In this document: piece after piece, positions 12,901 through 24,000 of the stretch
Layout: each line of letters begins with the position of its first letter
Position numbering within the stretch: the first letter of the stretch is position 1
NCBI GenBank assembly: GCA_030248225.1
Contig: JASANE010028393.1
Coordinates: forward strand, 1-64,000
Direction of reading: 5' to 3'
DNA length: 64,000 bases
Source of the DNA: Trileptium ribeirensis
Lineage: Eukaryota > Nematoda > Enoplea > Enoplida > Thoracostomopsidae
Program-made: the position numbers and the translations under genes
Notes under the pieces: generated by a model
Seen by the model: only the letters and a program-made list of their open reading frames with translations
Database searches by the model: none
What the model was told of the DNA's origin: nothing

Positions 12901-15253
12901 CCAGGCCGATTCGGTTGTGACTGCAGGGATGTCCCTCCTAGGTTGCTAACTCCTCGAATGCACCGGCTTGACATCGCATTCATCCCCTAACGGTGGGACT
13001 ACCAAAAACAAACACCGACAAAGTAGGTACAAAATCTGTAGTTTCATTGGCTGTTTGATGAGTGTTTGGTTACTAAAATAACCAGACTGAGAAACATCAA
13101 CGTCACGCTAGCCTGTATTTTCATAGCATAATGAAATAGCTCCCAACCATCAACGTAACCCACGTGGATTAGCCTGGGTGTCTCCTCAAGCCACTCAAAA
13201 ATACACGGAGAAAAGTAAACGTATTCTACCTTGAGGGCAGTGACCTTCGTTGTAGGCTATTTCCCCACGAAATATCCGCCCCACCGGAGTTACTGATTCT
13301 CACAATGGTCGTCATGATCACCAGTTAGGGTTAGTGGGGAACAATTCGCCTGGGGACAACTCCAGGCCATACAAAAATTGGTATGCCGTTTGAATAGAAC
13401 CGTCATTGTCCACCAAACATTCACAACGCCACGTTGAGATGAGCCGCCGACGAAATCTTAAATTAACATAAGTTACTAATTTTGTGAAACATGGATCGTC
13501 CACAATAAGCTCCCGTAATTACAACAAACTCCCTTAGGAGTCGGATATCTACATGATCGAGAGAGTCTCTCAGTCACACATAAATAACAGGTTATGCATT
13601 GAGAAAATACCGAGCCCGGTTTGGGCCTGGAGTTCTTTGATGGTACGGATAGGTCACTTAGGAGTCTCACTTATACTCGGGTTGCGCACTGCACGCTGCG
13701 GTGGCAACTCGGATCAATCGAAATAACGTGGCTGTGCCTGACACCGTAATAACCCAGGATAGGCTCGACTATCAAAAATCTCAAGTAGACCCGAACTCCG
13801 TCCACCAGCCCACTAGCCGGGAAGACGTAATGCCCGTTAATGATTAAACCATATCTATAGCAAAGGAAAACGTGCGACCATACGAGTCAGATACCTTATC
13901 AAACCCCAATTGCCCCCCTTTGTCAACCAGGACGAAAAGGCGTCACGAAACGCCAAGATCTGGGACAAAATCTCAATTCCCATAACCCTTGCTTCTAACT
14001 CGTAGGTAACACGAGGAATAGGAAAAAGGAGAGAAAGCATCGGCCTCTCACCCGAGCTTCGAAAGCTCTGAACTGTCTAGGAGCGAGTTTCGCTCCGAGT
14101 AAATGAACGCACCATGATACGAGCACGCGAGTGTCGCGATCGACTCTTAATTTACCGTGGTACAAATCCCCAGTCCTGCCTTCATTCTTAAAACCGAAAC
14201 GGAGACAAGTAATATTACATCGCCACTGTTTCGTTTAGAATATTGGTCGTGGAAATGATATTGTGGAAACGACAAAATGTTCCATTTCCATATGAACGCC
14301 CCATAAGGCGTAGAAAATCCCAACAACTCGATCCGAAAGAAAAAGCGCGCGACCATGGTCGCTGCCTTCCCGAGCGCAGGCTCAAGGGAAAGCTAGGGTA
14401 GGGATACCCATATTTGTGGTTCAGCGGACCAGCCATCGCCGCGACGCGTTATACCAAGCGATCAACACGTCCCCGAGATACTAGGGTATGCTCGAGGATT
14501 TATCCCAGGATCGCGGGACTGAAATATCTAATTGACCACGGTTGATCCATCGACGTCAAAGTCATCCAATCCCAATGAACCCTCAAAGATAACCCGAACC
14601 GATAACCTCGAAACATCTCGCCCTTATTGACGGTTACCTGTCTATAGTTACGTCGGTCATATACGTAACTGTTTTGGAAGTCGGTAACCAACAGGATGGT
14701 CGAGTGGTTAATACATATGTATATCTTGCGAAAATTTGAACTTGGTGCTGTAGGATCGAAACTCAGCTAGGGAAATAACCGAATTCCTGTTGCCTTTTTG
14801 GTCCTCATCGCCTGGTATCGCCAGAAAGGGAAAATCTTTTGACCCCAGCGGTCACCCCTTATTTTTTAGGACACCGATCGAAGAGAACGATACTGATACT
14901 AACACCTAAACTTTTATCAAATTTCCCTAGGATGTTACTTGATCTCAGACAGTGGTCGAGTTTTCTTTTAAAGCCCATAAGCCGTGAAACCTGCCCCCGA
15001 ACCGGTCAAAAATGGCCACACGATCTGAAATAAAGGCCAAAAGCTAATTTGGACTCTCGAAACAGAATGCACATTGCACGATGATCAATTAACTTGCGCG
15101 TAGACTAAATATCAACCTCGTGGGAACCCGCCCTGGTAATAGTAATGGTCACGTTCATTTTAAGCTTTATAGGTCGGAGTTATGCTCCGACCGTCCACAA
15201 ATTGCAAAACGATCTGTTATCGAATGCGATAGTGAGTGATTCTGATTAGTGCT

Positions 15254-15306
15254 GAACCCGGTAGAGGGTTCGAAATTTCATAGCCAACCTGAAGTCTCAG
15301 GTTGGC
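15254..15306. repeat. Two adjacent hairpins
   Basis: GAACCC/GGGTTC at 15254-15271 is followed by a perfect 10-bp stem, GCCAACCTGA with TCAGGTTGGC, loop AGTC, at 15283-15306. A separate 8-bp stem, GGTCGGAG/CTCCGACC, lies at 15172-15192. Confidence 0.75.
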
Positions 15307-16991
15307 AGGATGAACACTTAGCATTTTCCCATGGTCATTCTTTGCACATTTACTCATGTACCTCCTTATTCCCAGATGGAGCGAATCCACGTCAAATGGA
15401 AGGTACGGAGTATGGAATGGTGCAACCCGCACCGCTTTGTTTGTCACATCGCTGCAAGTTCTCGGTTAAACTCAGATTTTACTCGCCCGCAGAAACGTAC
15501 TCCTCGATGCGTCGGATTGCACCGTTGCAGTCTTCGTGCCTGGGAATGCATGTTGAGCCCCAAGGCACTTGTGGATAAAATACAACGTGAAAACATACGA
15601 ATTGTCAAACACTTTAGGAAACTAACCGTCGTATCTGCTAACATCGTGTCATAAGCAAAGAGTACCCAACCTGATCCACCGAACTGGTTACGTAGCCGCC
15701 CAGCAACCAGGGGATTTACTAGGGAACTATAGTTCATACATTACTGGTCGAGTATTGTAGAAAAGTTCCACAATGAACACATTAGGCCAGCTGGACTTCA
15801 AACTAAGGAGACAAATTCTTTAGGATATGTATTACGTTGTTGCGATTGTACCATACAGTAATTCGTACTTTTATATCATGCCTACTATTCATGTTATTGT
15901 TGTCCATCATTTGGCATGCGTTTTGTCCGTCCCACATCGCTGTGTTCAGAGCAAACGATAGTCCCACATTTTCACCACCAGACTTTTGGACCCCGTTTCC
16001 ACTTTCTCACCATTCGCTTCCAAGCTCGGGGAACTGGGGATAAACATATCAGGAGTAGTTTCTACAACCACCACGTCCTCACGCTGGCATCGCAAATCGG
16101 ACGCGTCATATCGATATTCATATTTGTCTTATTAGTGACGTTATATAAAGCTTTTAACAACTGTCCTATACCGTTTCTCGTCGTGTAAACCGTTATCATG
16201 CCATATCATTACCGTACCTTGTTTGTACATAATTTCCAATAAAATCAAAAGAAAATCCGACGGGGATGTCTAGTGTTCATTTTCTGGCAGCGGTTATATG
16301 TTTAAGTGTTTTGTCCAGTCCATCGACCAGAGTCCTGCAGAGATCAAGCCTCGACGTGTGCCGCTTGTCTCCTATACTAACCCAAAAAAGGGAAACAAGG
16401 AAAGAAGCGAGGACAGGGTCCACTAAAATTGTAAAACTTACCACGCTCGTATAAAACAATCACTACCAACCGATCCAAAATTTATTCAATCAAATTACTT
16501 TAGCGTCACTAAGCGATCGACTAACGAATCACGACGAAATTATCCTTTAGGGCCATGAATCCGACTATAAACCTTCAGGGAACTGTCGGAGCCCTGTGGT
16601 GGTCATATTGGTCAAACCTTCCCATTGAGCGAACTCCGGCTCTAATTGGCCAGAGCAGGGATAAATTTTACCTAGGTTCGCGTCGCAATTTAACTCATTT
16701 CATTCCTATTATGCTCATCACCAACGCAAGCGAAAAATCCGAACAACGTCCAAGCGGAATCGAAATATGGGTCTGACCTAGAGAACTCGGTAAGTCGGCA
16801 AAATGGCGAATTTTTAGGTCAACCCTTGAGGCTATGATAGCTGGAGTCGTATGGGCGTGGTGTTAGGAAGTTGCGCCATGCAGCTGCGTCCCGTTATTAC
16901 AATTAAATATACTGTCTTCTCCAAACTACTAAAATTATACCAAAATGCATGACCTGGAGGGAACAAAAAATACCTGAGAACGGTTCTCCAT

Positions 16992-17017
16992 TTCAACTGG
17001 TTGTCCTCCCAGTTGAA
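16992..17017. repeat. Hairpin, 9-bp perfect stem
   Basis: TTCAACTGG pairs with CCAGTTGAA across an 8-base loop. Confidence 0.75.
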
Positions 17018-17853
17018 CTACTGGACCATAAGGTACCATCAGAAATCGTCAAAAATGTCTATTTCCTAACTGTTTGTTATTGTGCTTACTCAAAACGGGA
17101 AATGTTAGTTATTTTTAGCCCCGTAGGGGGAAATTTGGGGTACTTTTTAGCAAAAATAACAGAAAATCGCATATTTTTAGCACTTCAGACAAAAATTTGT
17201 TAATTTTAGTGGCATATAAACTACCTGGATGGGCCTGGGGTGCATGAACTGGGGAGAGGCGAACCTTAACCTAGGGGCATTAACTGGTGGAACCTAGCGT
17301 TACGCCGAAATACCTGGGCCCCAATCGCCTTATTTGAAGAAGCCAGGAAATATACATAATAAAATGTGAAGAAAAGCCAAGCAACAGTCTTTAATTTTCA
17401 ATATGGTATGATTACTTAAAAAGGCATACTTAACCGCATAATTTTTATCCTGCCTCTAGTTGCAATTAATAAATCACGAGATCGCATTTTTCGTAAAAAC
17501 ACTAAATCGCATAATTTCCATGCTGACGATAGCTGCTAAAGGCCAAGAAATTATGTTGTTTATAATTAAACAAGCTATACTCAAAAACAAAATTTGAGTG
17601 CCCATAAAGAAATAGTGCAATAATTATTATTATTTTACTACAAATCTATCACGGATAAAAGTCTAACTTTTTAACTTTATGTCTACAGAATCTGGTCGGC
17701 AAATTGATTCGTTCCTATCAAAGTTTTACTTGTCAAAATTATTACCATGGTGTATTTTCAATTCACTGACGTAAGATCGACCTTTACATGTGCCATGAAA
17801 CGGTAATTTATAATGCACCATTAATCTATTTCAATAGAAACAGTAAACATCAC

Positions 17854-18025
17854 CAAATACAGCCCCGGAATGATTCGGTGCGTAGTCCTGAGGATTAACT
17901 GAGACGCCCGCATGATGAAATCCACGTATAAATAGGCCCAGCGCCACGCATGTCAATGCAGCAGCGAACGACTCCATTTCCGACACAAGAAGCAAACTAA
18001 GGCCCATTCCGACAAGTGCTGAGCA
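17854..18025 (-). CDS. SLC17A9: SLC17A9-like exon I (TM9-10; last recognised exon)
   Basis: This 172-bp exon has acceptor TTTCAG|TGCTC and donor TTTG|GTGATG. It reads CSALVGMGLSLLLVSEMESF, then AAALTCVALGLFIRGFHHAG and VSVNPQDYAPNHSGAVFG. The 'NxQDYAPxHSGxxFG' block is a hallmark of TM10 in SLC17 transporters. It ends in phase 1, so a further exon for TM11-12 and the cytosolic tail is required, but I did not find it downstream. Beyond the donor the frame reads VYCFY and stops. Confidence 0.93.
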
Positions 18026-21000
18026 CTGAAATGCGTACAGAACTCGACAGAAATGACTATCGAGTTTCGAACGAGCGAACATAGAACAGAAATCAAACAA
18101 AATTTCCTAACACGCGAGCAACTCTCGAGTGCTTCTCGAATGGCCTTAGAACAATGATTTTGAAAAAAAACACGCTATACATTTTGGGCACAGTTATTGG
18201 AACATCTTTCGAACAAAATTTCAAATGCTTGTTTTCCTACAATTATTTTTGTTCACATTCCAAATAGTCGACAAATTTATTAGGAAAACAGGTCCATATG
18301 ATCATGCATTGATAATATATTATCAACAGGAAACCTGATACATAGAAAACCAGAACGACCTTCAAAGATAACAATAAGTCATGTTTTACAAAAGTAATGT
18401 AAAATAAATATAATAAGCCTGTCATACCAAATAATAATTCATTTAGAGCAACATAAAAGCATATTGGAATGACTTACAGTCTTCATAATGTACATGAAAC
18501 TTACGAAGTATAAAACCATACGCAGTAAGAATCGTACAGTACCCGCCAAAAATGGCTGTCGCCACCCCCCCTCGCTCGCCCCCGACTCGCTCGACAGCCC
18601 GCGACCGAGACTCGCTCGAAGAAATAAATTTGTTCTAAAAATAGAATTTTCTATTAATTTAAATAGCTTGCGAAATCTCGAGCGAACCCCCCGCTCCCTA
18701 CTCCCTCGAACGTTATCCTCGAACTCGCTCGCTCGAAATGCGACGGTCATTTTTGGCGAGTACTGTATGTGTTTCCATGAAAAATGAGAACAACAGATTA
18801 AAAATGCAGTTGAATACTTCAAATAATAGCAGTAGCATTTTAATTTAGCTGAACTACCAGGTTTTGAGATGTCCTACTGCCTGAGTACTAGGAATTTGAA
18901 GCTACGGTACAAGTGTAGACATTATGTAGAAATTTGAAACCAAAAGTAAGCAATCTAGGTTGGTGCAAAGCAAGGGTAATATCTACAACAGACTTATAAT
19001 ACGAAAAATAGGCTTAGTTCTCCGAAGGGTTTTATCATTGTTTTAATACAATAATACATGGGTCCCCATAGACTGTTCATATTTAGACATGTAGCAAAAA
19101 GTTACAGCTAGATCAATTAAGCTCTTCATTGCAAATATTAATATTTTGGAACTTGTTTCCGCGGGTGCCGTGACATACCGAGGTTAAATGTCTGAAGCTA
19201 TCAATATGCCCAGTATATTCCGTAGAGAAAATTGCTAAATTATTAATTTTGATTTTAATAAAGTACAATTTGAAAACAAAATGTTTAAAAAGAAACACAT
19301 AAATCCTAAATTAAATATATTTACTGGGCTACAAGTTGAGGGGATGGGGTGTCAGGGATGACATTTCCAAGTTCCCCCTAGAAAAGACCGAGTGCCCCCT
19401 GACAAAATGTTGGGCTCCCACGGTTCAGCGCCTATTGCCAATTTTTTTGTTTCCATTCGGCAAAAACATCAAAGTACATAAAATTTGATCAAAATTTGTA
19501 CTAAAATTCCGCGCTAAAGCCAAAAATTTCGCAAATTTGCTTCAAAATCGCTATTTCTCTCAATCAAAAGCGTTTTGGCATGGTTTGTGAGTTTCTGACA
19601 CGATTTTTACCGTTTTCTCTTGGCTAAATGCCCTCTGGCAAAATTGGATGCTCCCCAGTTCGGAACCAGGGGGCCCCCCGGTTCATGCCCCTGGCAAAAT
19701 TTGCAGCGAATGGAGAGCCTAGATTTGTATCGCAAATTTATTCTTAAATATTAAAGACAGTTTACCTGTTTTATTTTAGTTAACATTAAAAACTATGATA
19801 GGATGACATTACTAATTTTAGGATGTTCTTAAGGGAATGAAGATTGTTGTAAAAGCAGCACGTAAAAATATATTTAACATTCTAGTGTAATTAATAGCAT
19901 TTTGTAAAAAGTCCCAGCGAAAGAGGTTGACATGAAAAACTCAACCCAAAAAGGCGATATAACAGCATGTAATTAAAATAATAAAGATTGGTTGATATCG
20001 TCACAAAACATCAAGTTCACGGACATTACCTAACCAAAAGAAAATAACACAAACATCGTTTTAGTGACAACTCTCACCTCCATTGTTTTGCGCACATTTG
20101 TCATAGAAACGCCTTAAATCAAAAACAAGCCTTTAAAGTTAGAGTTAAAAATACGTCAAGTCAATTCATAATAAATATTGTTCACATAGTCCATTACAAG
20201 TGCTAAATTATAATACTTTATCTACAGATATTACTAGTGATTTGTCGAGGCAAACTTTTCGATTTCTGAGTGTATCAGTATCCGATTAATTCGCTCGCTT
20301 AGCGCCACACATTTCTAAATATTATACTATGTGAAACTATTAAAATGCGTTATATGCAGCTGCATAGAGCAACATTATTGAGCTATAAAATGGGTCCAAG
20401 ATGATCAATGTAATTTCACTGATCATGGAGATATGACAGTTTTCGTGTATTTTGGGTCCATCATGCCCCACTGCAAAATCCATTTTTAACTATTCCTACA
20501 ATATAGGTAACTACCGCAATCTAGCATCATACGCAGCTACATAGAGCTACTTTAGCGCTGTAAAATGAGCCCATAAGACGGTCATGGAGATATTGCAATT
20601 TTCTGCAGCTTCGATGAGATAGACCCATTTCGAAACACATGTTTCACCTCTTTATACAACATATACGACAGATATACGCTGAAATAACGCGTCACATGCA
20701 ACTGTATAGAGCTTTACAAAGTAAGCCATAGAATATCATTGTTTATGGGGATATAACCGTTTTAGTGTATTTCGGTTACTTGAGCGCATTTTAAAACCCA
20801 TTTTTACCTAATCCTACAACATAGGCAACCACGACATTAGCGATTCAATATGCAGCTACAAAGAGTTTTTATTATTTTAGATAATGAGTCCAAGAAAAAT
20901 TATATATTTTGATTGGTTATGGAGATATCACTTTGAGTATCTTATGACCTTTTAAAAACCCCTTTGGACCCTAATACTGATACAATGGTAACATTGAGCA

Positions 21001-24000
21001 AACCGCTATAGAGCCCTAATTGCTCTACAAAATGAGCCTAACTTGACCGAAACATGTGTACCCATTTTGAAGATGCAGCTAAAAAGTGTTTTGTGTCGAA
21101 CCCATTTTGACTTGGCCAAAGCCCTTGTTGTTTACGGGAGGAAGGAGTTGGTATCTGTTTCCGACCCTACCATAGGATACTATCAGATATTTCAATCTTT
21201 CGCTTGAGGTATCGGGCGAGACGATCGGGCGCAAGTTATGGGAACCACCAAAATCCATAAATTGACAGTCCCCAAATTTCACCGCATGGAAGGAAAAATT
21301 CTTCGTTAACTCTCAGAATTAAAATAAGAGTCCAAATGCATCGAGCTAAGCAGCACTTGTTGGTATCATAGTTAAGAACAAGCGGCCACGATTACAAAAC
21401 ACTAACTAATCTACCAAATTACAATTTTTGGTACAATGAGAAGATAGACTGTAACTCCACTTTGGGTCTTTCTTATATCAAGTAGAAGGCCAAAGTTTAA
21501 AACAATTGTTTCTACATACAGGAGCGGGAGTAACTGTATATATGGCTCATATACAGTAGCAAATTACAGTACTCGCCACAATTGACCGCTGCTCGCTCGT
21601 TGCTCGCTCGCGACTCGCTCGTTGCTCGCTCGCTCGACGTTCGCTCGTTGCTCGCTCGCGACTCGCTCGTTGCTCGCTCGCGCCTCGCTCGGTTCTCGAT
21701 CGGGCCTCGCTCGTAGCTCGCTCGCGTCTCGCTCGTTGCTCGCTCGCTCGTAAGGCAGCAGTCAATTGTGGCGAGTACTGTAATTCGTTGTCTATTGCTT
21801 TAACAAAGCAGACCAACATTTCTGCACTAACTAAACAATTAAAAAATGTTTTATCATTAAACTGATGTGTATCTCTCATATTTAGGCAATGTCATATATA
21901 TTATTGTATGCACTGAAGCAAGACAGTCTGAAGGGCGTTACGACTCAGTAAAACAGCGGCTTGGCGTAAGGGTGCGGTGTCGGCAACCCCGCAGCCACCC
22001 ACGACACACTTCGAATCAACCTTAGGCATGTATACATAAGTATCACAGCACAAGCTAAGGTTCGGGATTAGAATATCGACAACTGAACTATTGTATTTAA
22101 CTTATACTTCCAAGCGATCGAAATTTACGCTTTCGTGAACATGAATTTCCTAGCAAGAACTTGATCATTATTTAAAAGCTTTAAATTTAGTCTCAGGGTG
22201 TCATCCAGCTAATTTTTTATCTTACGGGTTATGAGCGCAATAAGCTGCTCGAAAAATTGGCAGCATTTGATATTTGAAAATAAATATATCAGTAAATTCG
22301 AAGCTGATCATAATATTAGCAGTTTGCTTCAATACTACAGTAGAATCATATTAATAGAATATTTTGGTGACCATCGCGTCCACGGAGGTAGATATCTGAA
22401 TTCTGCCCAAACTCTAATCAGTACTGCTGAATTCGACCATTAACCATCGTTGCCCGGAGTTTTATTCATACACCATCTGCAGTATTCGCCACAACTGACT
22501 GCCGCCTTATGAGCGCGCAAACAAAGAGCAGATTATAAAATATTCAACGTAAAATTATATTTTCCAGCGAGCAAGTTCAAGTGAGCAACGAAAAAACAAC
22601 GAGCGAGATGCAGTCAATCGTGGGGAGTACTGCATGTAACTGAACGTACCTTTCGCCAGAAGCTGTGACGCAGCCGACGGCGCTATACTAGCAGATGTAA
22701 ATATAGCGAGATGTGGGACAACGTTGTAAACCCAACCCTGCAACAAACACGTTTACGCAAAGCAAGGCGTAAAATTATAGACTACAAAATGCAGTCATAA
22801 AACGGCTACATGATCAACAAACTCAGCTTACAGACATATGACAACAGCGGCTATGCAAAATAGAGCAATGGCGATTCGCTCAAATACGAGCAGATTGCCC
22901 TTAAGAATCACAAGCTTCGTAAATGAACAGACGCCCCGAAAATACTCCGTTATAACGTTAGCGACCGTATAAGTCTGAATAAAAATGTATTACTGTTCTA
23001 TGACAAAAACATAATGTAAAACTCTTGAATTAGCGACAGAATGAGCTGCATGCGTGGGACAGCATATGTCCGTTACATGGTTTTATGCTGATTAAATTAA
23101 TGTTTACAGTATTTCATAATTCCAGCTATCTAAACTGAAGGCACAAATCTAAAATTTCAGAGTTTAGCAAGACACGCTAGCCGCCGTATACTAGGCGCTT
23201 ACGCTAGATTCCGTAAGCGATGCGAGTTTGATCTTTTTGTCGGAGATATGAGAAGAAAACAGGCTTCAAACATACTAAGATGTAAAATTTATGCCGTTGA
23301 AGCTATTTCTCCCTCAATACTACACCGTAGGTTTGAATCCGCAAATACTGTCTTGGTACAGAATATTGATTATTACTGTTGAAAAATTAATATTTTTAAT
23401 TCATTATGCGATAGCGACCGTGATTATAGTAAATGTTTCATTACTGCTGCCAGCCACACTGTTGATACTTCAAAAGTGATTTCCAAAATTATACACAGTT
23501 ATATTACAGCATCGCAAAATTTTACGATAAGAGGTACTTTGCGTTTCAAAATAAACACTAATCTTTAAACAGCGTATAGTTTTTGCAGTGATGAATCTAT
23601 TTACAGTTACATACAATCAGAATTAAGTGCTTATAAAATCGAGCGCAGACGAAATCGAAAGAAAACACAATCTATCGATATTCGTTTAAACGAAATTCGT
23701 TAAATTAAACGCAAACTAACATTTTTCATTAAATTATTTCTTTATTTTTACGCAATCGAAATTCGTTAAATTAATCGATTTTCGTTTAAACGCAAACGAT
23801 CGAAATCGAACGAAGCTTCGATCAATTTTTGAGCACTTAATTCTGATTGTTACTGTACAGAATTACATGAATTAATCACTGAATGAAATCGTTGAACGAC
23901 AATAGATCGTTTACGATTAATATAACAATCTCGATTGCATTAAAGTAAAAAATAATTTAATAAAAAATGTTTGATTTCCGTTTAATTTAACGAATTTCGT

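Larger units (their letters stand above)
9480..17853. other. 8.4-kb stretch without a recognised gene
   Basis: No exon, transposase or known repeat is recognised. Frames such as 11678-12094 (+) and 15331-15654 (+) lack motifs and overlap other frames. Notable only for clean hairpins (9905-9944, 15172-15192, 15254-15306, 16992-17017). The missing terminal exon(s) of the transporter gene would be expected here or further left, but none was found. Confidence 0.4.
18026..20077 (-). other. Intron H/I (2.1 kb)
   Basis: Contains one CAGTACTCGCCA-type MITE (18537-18765) and one CCCCTGGC-family repeat (19325-19719). The rest is AT-rich and unassigned. Confidence 0.75.
20113..22649 (-). other. Intron G/H (2.5 kb)
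   Basis: Carries most of the 20340-21065 degenerate satellite and two copies of the CAGTACTCGCCA MITE. The remainder (21066-21566 and 21783-22479) is unassigned AT-rich sequence. Confidence 0.75.

Noticed and set aside
15771..15800. A Met-Asn-Thr-Leu-Gly plus-strand phrase resembling the start of SLC17 TM11
   Set aside because: It is on the wrong strand, and the following residues do not match the family.
18470..18535. Possible transporter exon containing a Leu-Arg-Lys phrase
   Set aside because: There is no acceptor between it and the adjacent MITE, and the 20078-20112 microexon fits phases and motif better.
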